Source of the DNA: Diphasiastrum complanatum
Lineage: Eukaryota; Streptophyta; Lycopodiopsida; Lycopodiales; Lycopodiaceae
Direction of reading: 5' to 3'
Assembly: GCA_029204225.1 (NCBI GenBank)
Contig: CM055111.1
Location: forward strand, 4,043,744-4,107,743
Length of the DNA stretch: 64,000 nt
Numbering within the stretch: position 1 is the first letter of the stretch; the number at the start of each line of letters is the position of its first letter. Of this stretch, positions 10,066 through 21,920 are shown piece after piece. A model generated the notes under the pieces. It did not search any database. It saw only the letters and a list, made by a program, of their open reading frames with translations, and was not told the origin of the DNA. Position numbers and translations under genes: made by a program.

Positions 10066-10990
10066 CGACAAACGAGATGTTACTTCGGACGGACTCAAAA
10101 GCTGCAAAGTAGATCTTGGACTCTTTAATACCTCCATATTTGAAAAATTCACCCTCGGCTTGAAGCTCCGAACGTAAGATTGCATACTAATTCGAACTCT
10201 TAACAGTAAGACAATTTTTCTTGGAACGAATCAATTCATAAACTGCTTTCTACACTTCCTTCAATCTCTATCCTTCAGATATTTCTTCTTTCTTAACTAT
10301 ACCAATAACAAAGATAATCGTCGGATGCCTCCGACAATCTTAAGAGAAAATTGAGAAACATCATTTTGTTTGACTACTTGGCACAGATAACTGCCTTCAG
10401 ATTTTCAAGCGGATCTGATGAAAGCAAAGGACTATAGTCTTGATGAAAGCGAATCTGATGAAAGCAAAGGACTGTAGTCCTGCGCCGCATCCCCTACCCA
10501 CTGTTTTTTGTGTGATGCTCCGCGTGCTGGTCTGTGCGTGATCTGGCTATCTTCCTTTCATCACAAGGAGATCCAAAGGAGAGCAATCAAAGATCCATTT
10601 GCTAGCAGCATCAAATATTCTGCTAAAATTGCTAGCACTAATCCAACAGCCTCAGAGAAATCAGCGCAATATGGTCGATCCTTATCTCTCTCTGCTCTAC
10701 ATTCGCTCCGTAAGATAGACACAGTATTAAGAGGAGAAAACAAGCATGCTTGAAGATTTCTGAAGGTTATACAAAATTTTAAAAATAAAAGTTTATACAA
10801 AATGTTAAAAATTAATTTGATTCAGTGATCTTCTATTGATCCGTGCCAGAAACAGGAAAAAAGAGAAATAAAGCAATCGTGAGATGTTTCTAATCCCCTG
10901 ATTTTACCCCCTACGACTCTGAGGAGACTAGAATTTGTTTGACAGATTTCGAGATATTATCCTCCATTGAGATATCCAAGAGCAGTTTTC
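10066..10990. other. Spacer, no gene recognised
   Basis: Contains a short direct repeat (gatgaaagcaaaggact twice near 10415-10470). No convincing coding homology on either strand. Confidence 0.4.
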
Positions 10991-11785
10991 AGAGGACGAT
11001 TGGTTTTTGTTGAGGTCTGTTGGCAGCGACAAAGCTTGCTCTTCAGATATAGATAGTTCTTCAGAAAGTAATTACGATCCAAGTGGATTAGATCGAGAAC
11101 ATGCAGCTTCAGAAAACAAAGCTTCTCTGTCTATCAACGCTGCTTTTTCTTCTGAGGAGCATAAAAATCATCCAAACAGAAAAACGCTCAGCCTGCAGAC
11201 GAACCTGTTGAACTAAACTCATCTCTTGCGATAGCTTCAAAAATGCAGAAACAAGAAGAAATCCCTGGAAAGATTGATCCACTACAAGGTTTTGGCTTTG
11301 AATGGCTATGCTCACCAGGCGGCGAGGACAAGGTCGTGCTATACTATCCAAGATTGCGAGGGATCTTACTTTGCGAGAGATCCGTAAGACTTAATTCGAG
11401 GATTGCAGCACGCTGCAGATGATCTGCACTCCTTCTGTGTGCTGTGTGCGCATTGACGAGAGGGACGTGTCATGGATTTGCAATACTGCAAGGAGCTGGC
11501 TAACCTGGTGGGCAATCTTGCTCCCGTTCCGAGGCCGCTGTTCCGAGGCCATTCATGAAAGGAAGATACCTTGGAGGGGCAGAGGAGGTGAGACAACTGC
11601 ATGAGGATCTCAAGTTCAAACGATTATTTGAAGGCATTCCCAAAGATGCTTCAAACGATTATTCGAAGGCATTCCCAAAGATGCTTCAAGCGATTATTCG
11701 AAGGCATTCCCAAAAATGCTTCGCAAGCAATTTGCAATGGCTGTGGAGGAATGAGGTTCATCCACAATGAGAGAGAGAGAGAGAG
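10991..11785 (+). pseudogene. Glutaredoxin-domain protein pseudogene (At5g39865-like family)
   Basis: Plus-strand blocks follow the plant family of glutaredoxins with a long N-terminus and a C-terminal zinc-binding tail. There is a Ser-rich N-terminal region (11010-11190), then GGEDKVVLYYPRLRGI at about 11310-11365, FEDC and VRIDERDVS near 11395-11470, MDLQYCKELANLVG near 11473-11515, then GRYLGGAEEVRQLHED near 11560-11610, FKRLFEGIPK, and a final CNGCGGMRF near 11735. The pieces need several frame changes, and a TAA replaces the Tyr of KTYEDC. A 35-bp segment of the coding region is present three times (11615-11719). The tail runs into a (GA)n tract where the remaining CxxC is lost. Confidence 0.82.
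11615..11719 (+). repeat. 35-bp triplication inside the glutaredoxin relic
   Basis: Three adjacent copies beginning ttcaaacgatt and ending caaagatgc (11615, 11650, 11685). The period of 35 is not a multiple of 3, so each copy changes frame. Confidence 0.93.
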
Positions 11786-12121
11786 AGTCCTTACCAAAGA
11801 GAAGCAAAAGTGAATGGATGTGAGATCTACAAGCTTTCTATGCTATACCAGCTTCACTATCCTTTGTGTATTTGAATAGTAGGTCTGATCATCAATATAT
11901 TGTTTTTTGTACTAAGAATAATAAGTTGCAAAAAATGATTATCATTCAAATGTGCTTGAATTACCTGAACCAGTTAATGAACCAAGCTCTCTCTCTCTCT
12001 CTCTCTCAATTCTCATAGGCTGAGACTGGAAGTGGGATCATTCTCCACAATAGGATATATATATGTAAGTTTCTAGGTCTAAATAATTGTGGACAAAGAT
12101 CCGACAGGAAGGAGAAGCAAA

Positions 12122-12287
12122 AATAGGGCGAGCCTCATAGATAAAAGCAGGAAGTTCTTCTTCTCTGGACATGGCCAATCCACCCGTATGTTCAGAGGTC
12201 ACCCGTGCACCAACACAGCCACCACATCATAAATAGCCATGGCCACAAAAAGCACCCAGGTAGTCCACTCAGGCAGCATGGAAAACC
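12122..12287 (-). pseudogene. Presenilin exon fragment (pseudogene)
   Basis: The minus strand reads LPEWTTWVLFVAMAIYD, the transmembrane segment after the presenilin loop (catalytic subunit of gamma-secretase, an intramembrane aspartyl protease), then VVAVLVHG, a stop, and in another frame MSREEELPAFIYEARP, the conserved block that follows in plant presenilins. One nonsense codon and at least one frameshift separate the blocks. Nothing of the second aspartate segment or of other exons is seen. The fragment is flanked on the upstream side by a (GT)n/(CT)n tract. It is an isolated piece, possibly captured by a mobile element. Confidence 0.82.
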
Positions 12288-12291
12288 AGAA

Positions 12292-12338
12292 TGTGTGTGT
12301 GTGTGTGAGATAGAATGTGTGTGTGTGAGATAGAATCT

Positions 12339-12431
<93 letters not shown>
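12292..12431. repeat. Compound microsatellite (TG)n-(CT)n-(CA)n
   Basis: Simple-sequence run with (GT)n gaga blocks, about 60 bp of (CT)n and about 30 bp of (AC)n. Confidence 0.97.
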
Positions 12432-12433
<2 letters not shown>

Positions 12434-12444
12434 AGATGTGCCTA

Positions 12445-12803
12445 GAGTGGCAAAGGTAATGGACTTCAACAGTGCGCATTTCTTATCCTTGATAATCTCT
12501 CACATATTCACTGACTACGGGGTTATTCAACAATATCTTATTTTCTTGCTGTTTGAACACGATGCCAATATGCTACGAGGACATTTTGTATATTACCTTT
12601 TTTGGTACATAATTTTATGATTTCGGAGGATTCTCTTTATCTATGGGGAAGTCGTAAAAACTCTTAACATGTTGGATTGCGAAACGACTTCAAGTACATT
12701 GCAAATTGTTTAACTATCAAATAGATTGTGGATGTATCCTTAAGCATTTGATCTGCACTTACTCTTAGTTCTTGATGATGCGAGTATGTATGGCGTAGAG
12801 AAT
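12445..12803 (+). repeat. 360-bp duplicated segment, copy 1
   Basis: Begins gtggcaaaggtaatggactt and ends tgatgatgcgagtatgtatgg. A direct repeat of 13946-14295 with about 5% differences by eye. No coding potential recognised. Confidence 0.92.
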
Positions 12804-13255
12804 AACATGCAGGTTTGATGTCATGATATAAGAGCCTTGGAGGTGCAACTCCATAAACTATTTGATTGATTAGGTTAACGTGTCGTCATCTCCAAGATCA
12901 ATCCATGGAATTCATTCGATGCTTATACTATTTATGAGACTGTTATTATTGTTGCATTTTTTGTGGAGGCTTTAGATTATGGTGCATTAACTACTCAATG
13001 CATTTTCAAGAATGATGTCTGTTGCTTTTATAATTGTTGAGTGGTTTTTGATAATAGTTGGACATTATATCCGTTGGTAACTCTACAAGCTGCGAGTATT
13101 TGTTGCTTAGCATGCTGGATTAGTTCACCAAAGATTCATGGCGAAATCTTCATCTAATCTTGTGCCTACGATCCCCTCCAGTAGTAGAAGTAATCTACCT
13201 CATAAATGAAAGATAGTTGAGGACTATTAGCCAGAAATCATATTACATGAGAAGT
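12804..13255. other. Spacer, no gene recognised
   Basis: Ordinary-composition DNA between two repeat blocks. I see no convincing ORF or RNA gene. Confidence 0.4.
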
Positions 13256-13486
13256 GATAGATTCTGCCTCTGGAAATAGCAATCTATTAGCAATGGATAT
13301 TGACATCATCAATGCGATTGGCAGTAGTGAATTATGCCTCTAGAAACAGCAATCCATTAGCAATGGATATTGACATCATCAATGCGATTGGCAGTAGATA
13401 GATTCTGCCTGTAGAAACAACGATCCATTAGCAATGGATATTCTAATCATCAATGCGATTGGCAATAGTGATAAGTTCTGCCTCTT
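13256..13486 (+). repeat. Three-copy tandem repeat, about 75-bp unit
   Basis: Copies contain gattctgcctctggaaa, caatccattagcaatggatatt and catcaatgcgattggcagtag, at about 13258, 13330 and 13400, and a partial fourth at 13470. The inner ccattagcaatgg is palindromic. Confidence 0.88.
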
Positions 13487-13556
13487 GAATGCACTACAAT
13501 AGCAGAGGTATTGCGCTTGATAGATGCGATGGTCAGCTGAGAATTGTTGCTTCAAG

Positions 13557-13557
<1 letters not shown>

Positions 13558-13633
<76 letters not shown>

Positions 13634-13648
13634 TGTGTGTGTGTGTGC
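13558..13648. repeat. Compound microsatellite (GT)n-(GA)n-(GT)n
   Basis: Uninterrupted dinucleotide runs on the + strand. Confidence 0.97.
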
Positions 13649-13945
13649 TTGCTAGGTTGATCGCCGGCGTGATCACTGACGCAAATTCCATAGTCATGTT
13701 TCCCATCACTCATCAGATGTGGACTTTAGATTTAGACTACAATATACACATTCCAGAATCATCCTTGGCTCTCAGCCCTCAATGTCCACGAATTTCCAGA
13801 ATCCAATGCCATAGAGTCTCGACCCAACCTTCTAGGCATTAGAATCTAATAGATACCTGACATTTCTAGAATATGATACACTCCCAGTTTTCTTTCATAC
13901 AATCCCAGTCCAGAGTCCAAACAAATAACCATTCACGCCCACTGT

Positions 13946-14416
<471 letters not shown>

Positions 14417-14689
14417 ATTACTAGACGCTATTGAATTATTTGTTTGGATTTTGGGTTTTTGTAGATAACTGTTAAAAATGCTTTTATCAATAAAAGTATT
14501 AAAATAATGACATCAATGCAAAAAGTCATAACTACAAAAAATTTCTCTTCAAGCTGATTTTAGCAAGTATATGCATGACCATATTTGATTTCAATTTAAT
14601 TGATATTTTTAAAGATCCTACTCAGATAGATGAAGTTTTGTCACTTTTACGAAATTTTTTAACTTTCTTTTAAATTAGATATCTTCCAA

Positions 14690-15120
14690 AGACTCAAACT
14701 TTTTTCAAAGAATCAAATTTTTTCAAAGGATCAAATTTCTCCAAAGACTCAAATTTTTTCAACCCAACGTTGAGTTTGGCAAAGAAGGATTTTCCGACCC
14801 TAGATCGGATCGAGGCGAATTTATTCAGACCCTTTGTATATTTTTGACTCAGAGTAAAATCTGGCCCTTTGTATATTTTCGACCCTTTGTACTCTCAACT
14901 TTTTCCAAAGGTTCGAATTTTTCCAAAGGATTGAATGTTTCCAAAGACTCAAATTTTTCCAAAGACTCAAATTTTTCTAAAGACTCGAATTTTTCCGAAG
15001 GATCGAACTTTTTCGACCCAACGTTAAGCTTGGCAAACAAGGATTTTCAGACCCTGGATCGAATAGGATCGAGGCAGATTTATTCCAAACCTTTGTATAT
15101 TTTCAACCCTTTGTCAAAAA
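14690..15120. repeat. Minisatellite (aaagactcaaatttttcc) and duplicated 100-bp block
   Basis: Two arrays of 17-18-bp units (14690-14765 and 14895-15015), each followed by a block starting cgacccaacgtt(g/a)agc/tttggcaaa and containing ttccgaccct/tcagaccct, gatcgaggc and ccctttgtatatttt (14768-14885 and 15020-15115). Offset about 253 bp. The unit is the complement of the 8045-8300 array. Confidence 0.82.
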
Positions 15121-15690
15121 TTGAATTTCTGACCGAAAGTATCAGATTTTACAATGGGTCGAATTTCTGAAAAACAATATCGGATTTTACAATGGGTCAG
15201 ATTTTATACACTGGGTCGAGAAGTAACATAGTATCAAAACATATACAAATGGTTGGAAATTTATACTGGGGCGAAAATATGCACGGGTCAAATTTATCAG
15301 TCCCAAGCAGACCCTCCAAGGTCGAACACGCCTGGATAATTTTTGCCTCAATTCGATCCAGTGTCAGGAAATCTCTTTTTGACAATGATGACATTGGGTC
15401 GGAAAAAATCCAACACTAGATTGTTCAACATTCTGAGAAACACGAGCCTTCTATTTTTGGATTTTGTACAGCTTTTAGGATGCTCATTGTTGAGGCTGAG
15501 CGAATTCCAACAAAACACACATACCTACCACATGCATGGACAACATATTCACTTTGAACTGTGGGCCGTCCGTTAACAGACATTTGCAAACACAAAGCGC
15601 CTACCACCCATCAACTTTTTAATAAGATACTCCATGTGCTATTCTGAGCATGGTTTGACCCCTACTATGGCCGAGATGTGTGAGATATGT
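15121..15690. other. Spacer, no gene recognised
   Basis: Contains degenerate gggtcgaatttct / gggtcagatttta words that continue the repeat upstream. No gene seen. Confidence 0.4.
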
Positions 15691-16005
15691 TAGATATTCG
15701 AGATGCGAGATGTGCGAGATCGGCCACCATCTAAATCATCGGCCGTCACCCAAATCGTCGGCAGCCACCTAAATCCGCACCATATTTGTACGATCATTGG
15801 TCGTCCACCCAAACCATTGGTCATCACCCAAAATTTCGGCTAATTGTCATTGACATCTTCTAACCCAAACCATTGATCTTCGACCCAAACCATCGGCCGT
15901 AACCCAAATTGTTGGCCAACCCGTCTTCAATCATCAATCGCCCACTCTGAGCATCATCCACACGTCTCGACCACAAGCCGCCACCTAGATCGTCGGCCGT
16001 CAACT
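15690..16005. repeat. Degenerate tandem repeat of atcgtcggccgtcaccca type
   Basis: Many imperfect 18-20-bp units built from cacccaaatc, catcggccg and gtcggc, richer in GC than the surroundings. It leads straight into the Helitron-like hairpin, as does the minisatellite at the other end (7447-7497 also carries atcatcggccgccattgcc). Confidence 0.75.
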
Positions 16006-16034
16006 GCCCGTCAACGACGGGCACTCTTTACTAG
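16006..16034 (+). mobile_element. Helitron-like 3' terminus, second copy
   Basis: gcccgtc-aac-gacgggc (16006-16022), spacer actcttta, CTAG at 16031-16034, then T and a (TA)n tract. Same stem, spacing and target context as 7498-7526, with related sequence for about 25 bp upstream. Confidence 0.62.
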
Positions 16035-16044
16035 TATATATATG

Positions 16045-16086
<42 letters not shown>

Positions 16087-16180
16087 TTGAAACTTGAAAA
16101 ACTAATATTAAAAACTTGAAAAAATTTGATAACAATGTGACTATGTTTTGTGGGTGTGTGTGTGTGTGTGTGTGTGTGCA
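16035..16180. repeat. (TA)n and (GT)n tracts
   Basis: (TA)n at about 16035-16083 and (GT)n at about 16153-16178. The text between them (gatttgaaacttgaaaaac) matches 7725 and 8427, so the same composite repeat lies downstream of this Helitron-like end. Confidence 0.85.
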
Positions 16181-17402
16181 ACCAAATCAATTTCTACTTG
16201 TTTCTCATCTTGAAGGCCGTACTATAGCCTATGTTACACACGTGTGATCTCGTATTTCAATGTTCATCAATGGTTTTGATTGTTAATGCTTGTTGTTTGT
16301 CAAATTGCCAATCTAGATCAACTTTTTTGTGTCTAGTTTTTTTATAGATTGTTAAGCAAGCATCCAATCACTCTTGTGGATCTTTTGTAGATCCATTTAT
16401 GGTCCCAAAGTACAATACTTTCACATGGTATCAGAGCCAAGTACAAGAGCATAAGCCATTGATCTAATGCAAATCCATTTTTAGCAAGTTTTGGTGCTAG
16501 AAACTAGTATTGAGAGGGCAAGCTAGAATCTTGATTTTGGTGAGGAGATTTGATCCCAAACTTGGTAGGGGTCCAAATGTGTACTGTCCACATGTGTGGG
16601 CACCTCTGAACCTGCATTTAATGCATGGTATTCATTTGATCTAGGGTCATGAGATTTAATTAATCGAGGGTGAAATAAGGTCCTCTAAACTTGTTTTACA
16701 GGTCTTGAAAGTACATCAAAAAGTGTGAGGGAGATTTAGTCATGTTTTTGTCCAAAAATAGCCAAAATTGGCAAGATAAGTAAATTTCACATCATCTTAT
16801 CTTCATTCCAACTTTGTGAGGGAGTGATAGAACTGAGATTATAAGTCCATTTATTAAATTAGAAATCTAATTTGAGTGAAACACTACAAGAGAGAGACCT
16901 CAGTGAGTTTCTAGAGACAATCAAATCCATTTCTTGGCAAGATTTGTTTGAAAGTAGTTTTCACTTCATCTTATCTTCATTCCAGCTTTGTGAAGGAGTG
17001 ATAGAACTGTGATTATAAGTCCATTTGTTGGATTAGAAATCAAATTTGAGTGAAACACTACAAGTGTGAGACCTTTGTGAGTTTCAAGTCAATCAAATCT
17101 TTTCTTGTTTGTAGAAGTCACTATTAAGATGGGATCTGCTACAGCATACCTTCTAGAAACTAGTGAGAGATTGAATTCTACAAATTATGCTATTTGGAAG
17201 GTTAGGATGGAGTCACTCTTTGTGCTCCAAGACCTTTATGAGTTCTTGATTGAAGATGAAGATGTACCTCTAGATGCACATGAGTTAGCTAGATACAAGA
17301 AGAGATCTAGGCTTGCACTTCATTGTGTGAAGATGAATGTGAGCAATGATTTGTTGAGAGAAGGATCAGCTTGTACTAGTGCAAAAGAGGCTTGGGAGTC
17401 TC
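16181..17402 (+). mobile_element. Truncated copia family A copy (5' part)
   Basis: Plus-strand copy of the 5' end of the element at 2189-6742. It has the last 245 bp of the LTR (16181-16425, ending tttcaca), PBS tggtatcagagcc at 16426-16438, the leader with its internal duplication, and the start of gag. The left break lies at the (GT)n tract. The right break is inside gag after EAWES. Confidence 0.92.
16426..16438 (+). promoter_or_regulatory. Primer binding site
   Basis: tggtatcagagcc directly after the LTR end. Confidence 0.9.
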
Positions 17403-17407
17403 ATTAG
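17129..17407 (+). pseudogene. Copia gag N-terminal fragment (family A)
   Basis: Starts at the MGSATAYLLETSE methionine (an in-frame upstream Met exists at 17105) and runs about 90 codons through NYAIWKVRMESL and RLALHCVKMNV, then ends at a stop created by the junction after EAWES. Near identical to the gag start of the 2189-6742 element. Only the first part of the UBN2-type domain remains. Confidence 0.9.
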
Positions 17408-17791
17408 GAGAGGTCCAGGCGCTATAAGAGCCCTTTCTAAAGATGCTTTTTTTTGACTTTTCAACTATTCAACGTCCACATGTCCGAATAATAGTTTTAC
17501 ATGTGTGCAGGACCATAACGATGTTTGCCGGACAAAATGTTTTTAGAATTTCCTGGACATATTTTTAGCCAGTTGAAAACTCCCGCCAGACAGAGTCTAG
17601 ACATGCGATTGGATAATATATTGTTGCCCGTCGGCAAAAGACTGCCAGAGTTTAGCTAATTGAAGTTCTACTAACTTGCATGGATGGTTCAACTAACTGA
17701 AGTTATCAATCGTTTTGTACATTATCAATCATTTTGTATCTTGCATGTACATTGTCAATCGTTTTGTATCTTGCACTGATATACATGTGCA
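17408..17791 (+). other. Upstream region of the 17792 gene
   Basis: Contains three tandem words tcaatcgttttgta / tcttgcatgtacattg between 17700 and 17790. No TATA box is obvious. It may hold the promoter of the next gene. Confidence 0.4.
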
Positions 17792-19140
17792 ATGGCCGCT
17801 TGCAATCGAAGACCACGTAGTGTGATTAATTTGGTCAGTGTCTGTAATGAAACGGATTCTGAAGGGTTATGGATACCATGCTCATACAGAAAGTTTCAAT
17901 GGGTTGTGATGCATCCCTCATCAAAAGGTGCATTCCGCAAAAGAAAGAGATCAAAGATGGATTACAGAAACTTTTGGAAAGGAAGAATTTTAGAGTTCAA
18001 AGTTTCAAAGGGAGGTCAATCCATTTCAGAAGTCTTGATTCAACATGTGTATATGCACAATGAAGTTATGGTGGTGGATGTCAATCCTGTAGATCGACTC
18101 AAATGCAATTGTATGTGATGCAACTTATGTTGGTTTTTCTAATTATCCACATTCATTATTGTGATATTTGTGTTAAAATGGGATATTATCTTTTGCAGAT
18201 TGTATCAATCGAGTGACAACCAATACAATCACTTGCAAGCATCATAGATGTCATTCATTCAGATATCGGTTTACTCTAGTATAAGCATCATCCTTTAAAG
18301 TCACTTTTGGATTCTAGCATTTTTTTTATGATTCTCTTTACATACCATGCAAAAAGAGTTTGAAAGGCAAACTAGAAACTCTACCTCTACCACATTTTTT
18401 GAGTGAGGAATGGGTTCCCCCTGATTCTACCATAGCAGAAAGTCTTAGATCGAAGTTTTTTATGGACATTCAAAACTGCATGAAATGTAGCACAGGTTCA
18501 AAAACCAATAGACTATACGGGTATTTACCATTTGCAATTTTTGTAGATTTTTTTTTGCTAGATGTAATGTCCATAAAATAGATACAATGTTCATTGCTAA
18601 GGATTTAACTGATGAAATGATATCAGAACTCCTTGATGATCATTGGGATGTGAAAACTAATGGCAACATTCAATGTAGGGCTAACAAACCATCCATGATA
18701 TTTCGATATCATATAAAAAAACAAATGTTTTCTTTTATGTTTTATTATAGAAGATGGAATAGAGTTAATAATGAATGGAAGTCATTAGATCAAGACTTTA
18801 CAATGAACCATCGTGAGCAAATGCAAATAGAGGTGAAGCAAAATGGGGTTGTTATTGCAACAATTGAAGTGAAGGAGGACTGGAGTCTAAAATATATACG
18901 ATCGGAACTTACAATGCTCCAATTTGACATCCCTCAAAAATATGGTTTTTGAGTAAATGGAAGAATGTTACGTTTTTTTATTTGAATAGTCTGTTATGTA
19001 ATTGTTATTCTATTATTTATTACCAATGATTTATTGATAGACCATTTGCAATGTTAATGCAGATCAGAGCAAGGCAAGAAGATCATATCCCATGCAAAGA
19101 TTTAATGTCAAGCATAGAAATTGTCGAAATAGAATAAAGC
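17792..19140 (+). CDS. Hypothetical multi-exon protein with zinc-binding motif and ubiquitin-like C-terminus
   Basis: I do not recognise this as a named gene. Exon 1 (17792-18110) reads from MAACNRRPRS to KCN and ends at a GT donor. Exon 2 starts at 18199 after ttttgcag and gives KCNYC...TCKHHRC, a possible zinc ligand set. Further coding blocks follow: FLSEEWVPPDSTIAE (about 18390-18450), and from about 18585 FIAKDLTDEMISELLDDHW through MQIEVKQNGVVIATIEVKED and IPQKYGF, then after an intron IRARQEDHIPCKDL ending at a TAA near 19139. The last part follows the beta-grasp layout of ubiquitin-like domains (MQI-V start, IP, NG). Exon joins after exon 2 are uncertain, and a decayed gene is possible. 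Confidence 0.45.
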
Positions 19141-20250
19141 TTTGATGTATCAGTCAATCTACAATATTTATGAGCTTAACTTTCCTTGTTAAATTTTAGA
19201 TTGTTAACTTTTGGTTTCTTTTAGATTAACCCACATTGTTTATTGAAAAATGTAATTCCATTGTTTTCATGTGTAGGTTCAAGGAAAGTGTAATGGAAGA
19301 TGTACAATATACAATTACATCTTTCTAAAGATGGAAATAGCAACAATAGAATATCAAATGATGGAAATAGCAACAATCAAATATCAAAAGATGCAAAAGG
19401 GTCATCATTTGTACACATTGAATGCAAATTTTTGAAGTACATATTTCTATATTGGCCTTTCAATAAGACCATCTATCTATTTCTCTATATAAATTTCTTT
19501 TCCATCAGCTCTTTCAAGTGCAAGCTCCCTAGCTTCTTGTTCCATTGTCGCCGATGTTGCATTAGTGAGGAAAATCTTAATCATCTCTTGTCAAAATTCA
19601 AATATGTCATTTTGTGTAAATTTTGGACAGGTGAACTACAAATCATCAACAATAAATAAGTTAGACGAATACACAAAAATATAAAATCATATAAATAAAA
19701 TCAGTGTACATCCAATCTCAAATTACTTGATGTATATTGACATTTTCACCTTGGCTAATGAACCACTCCATAAAGCACTTTATATTTTTAATGACATACT
19801 AGCCACAACTGAATGAGTCAACTTGCTGAGAGGACTGAGAATCAAAATTGAGAATGTTAGTTTCACATTTTTTTTATATGGCAATTTGCATCACAAAAAA
19901 AGTAATTGAAAAATTGGTTACCTGCTCATCTATTATCTCTATGTGCTTTGCTACACATAGGGCCTTCACTGGAAAATATATAATCATGCTTTTCTACATC
20001 TCAATGTCGACATTGAGATGTGTTGATCTCAAAGAGTTCATTCTCAGCACCCTTGGATTGCACAAACCGGCTTGATCCACTCTTAGTGATATAATATGTG
20101 CAGACCAGTGATGACGGCAAACAACCAAATAGTCAATGATATGTAAATGAAAAAAATACAAATAAAACATACAATACATACAATAAAACATCATACATAC
20201 AATCCAAATAAAACAATACATACTTTTGGCAGTATGGTCCAACAAAATTT
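19141..20250. other. Spacer, no gene recognised
   Basis: AT-rich. It contains a short direct repeat (atggaaatagcaacaat twice near 19330-19380) and a tca(a)tgtcgacattga palindrome near 20010. No supported gene. Confidence 0.4.
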
Positions 20251-20511
20251 TTGGTATCGCCTAGCATGGGTCGTAAACATGATGAAGCTAAGCAAGTGAC
20301 AAAAAAATTGCGTAAGAACAAAAACACCTGGAACACTGTCGCTTTTGTACAATTGAACCCAATAATTGAGTCGTTGGACATTGTAGTAGATGACGGAATA
20401 TCGGTTTCACTTTCTTTCGACAAGGACTCATTTCATATTGTCTTTTTTTATTATGGAGATGGTGTATTGGACGGTGATGTAGTAGAAGTTTACAAGAAAC
20501 TTCTCAATTGA
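20251..20511 (+). CDS. Short hypothetical ORF (possible exon)
   Basis: 86 codons, with text such as ESLDIVVDDGISVSLSFDKDSFHIVFFYYGD that looks protein-like rather than random. No known domain and no supporting promoter. Could be the last exon of a decayed gene. Confidence 0.25.
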   Translation: MVSPSMGRKHDEAKQVTKKLRKNKNTWNTVAFVQLNPIIESLDIVVDDGISVSLSFDKDSFHIVFFYYGDGVLDGDVVEVYKKLLN

Positions 20512-20643
20512 GCAGCAGGTTTAACTGTTGGTTGCTATGGTGCTCGTGTTGTTGTCGTGAAGATCCTATTGTGATTCATAACTGACGTGATGGGCAGGTA
20601 GGATCTTAGTTGGTTGCTTTGGACAGTCTTTGAAACTGTGTTT

Positions 20644-21920
20644 TCAGATACAGTCGGGACACTCAGTATGGTACTGGGTCTTAACTAGACAATCAACCAT
20701 GAAGTGGTCGGTTTCACCACAGATGAAACATCTGGTGTGCAGTGGCCCTTGTATAACGGCGTAGCCATCTTGTATGGCTAGTGGTTCTGGACTTGTTGGT
20801 GGATATTCATGATAAGGCAAGGCATTTCCAGATTGTGATGGGTGTTCTTCATATTGTTGGACTGTATGTGCGTAGATAGGCGGATATGAAAGACAAGCAT
20901 CAACAGGATGCGTAGCCCGGCAGTGTGGGCACCATATTGTTTTTTGTCTATAAGGTACCTGTGCAGGGTTTGGCTGACCAGGCATATTGCTTTGGATAGA
21001 CTTCAGGGTAGTTTGAAACTCATTGGTGAGTTTCTCCATCTATAGTTGATGTTGTTTATTAAGCAACTCCAACTGGGATTTCCAAAGCTCATCTCGGGTG
21101 TCCTCGATCGGCTTTGACCCAAGGACATGAGTGCATGGTGCTCGCCTTTCTCTAGATTCGTCAATATCTGATCCTTCGTCTTCTTTTTTGATGGCATCAG
21201 ACATAGCTAACTTTAGACTCGTGTATTCATCATTGGATTTAAGCTCGTGTCTAATCCATCTTGGAAGGCCGACTAAGAACCAGATGATGAGCATCTGTTC
21301 AGAGGGTCGTTCTTGTACTTGACTTTTGAGGCATTTGAAATGCTCGATATAGTCTCGTACACGTTCGTCTTTTGTCATTTTGATGTTACTCAATTGGACA
21401 AAAGGGCTCTCTACCAAGCGAAAGGGCTTAAAATGCTTGATAAAGGATTCTTTCAAAATTGACCAGTCTGTCTTTTCGTCACAATCAAGGTTGAAAAACC
21501 AATCACGTGCTTTAGCGATTATGGTCATAAAAAACAATTGGACCATAGCATCGGGGGATGTTTCGCATGATATACATCACATGCATTCTCAAAGATTTGC
21601 AAAAATCTGTGAGGGTCCGAACTACCGTCAAACTTTGGTAGATCTAGTTTGGGTGTACGTCTTTCAAGATGAGCTCCGTGGGTAGCAGAAACTCCATTAA
21701 GGTAGGTTCTGGCCTGGGAGGGATCAACACCATAAAGATGGGCTCGTGCACGTGAAGACTCGGCTCTATCAGGTTCTTGTCCGTCGAACGGATTTGTGAA
21801 TGGCTCTTGGAGTTCGGCTCTCATTCGGTAGGACCTATGGCATCTGATTTGTTCAGCTATAGGGGACCGGATCTCGTATGGATAATCTTCTGGGATTTGA
21901 GGATCTGTATTGTCGGCCAT
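20644..21920 (-). pseudogene. Ty3/gypsy-type gag pseudogene
   Basis: Minus-strand gag of a gypsy-like retrotransposon (the structural protein forming the particle). From the Met at 21920: N-terminal PDIPEDYPYE-like region, then LPKFDGSSDPHRFLQIFENA and ARDWFFNLD with KESFIKHFKP, the Retrotrans_gag core (about 21630-21400), a basic/acidic linker, then knuckles CPHCRATHPVDAC (CX2CX3HX4C) and CFICGETDHFMVDC (CX2CX4HX4C). One frameshift near 21540 and one TAG at about 21040 interrupt the reading frame. No protease, RT or integrase follows before 20644. Confidence 0.85.

Noticed and set aside
20010-20025. Short palindrome as a regulatory site
   Set aside because: Too short and isolated in AT-rich DNA to support a function.
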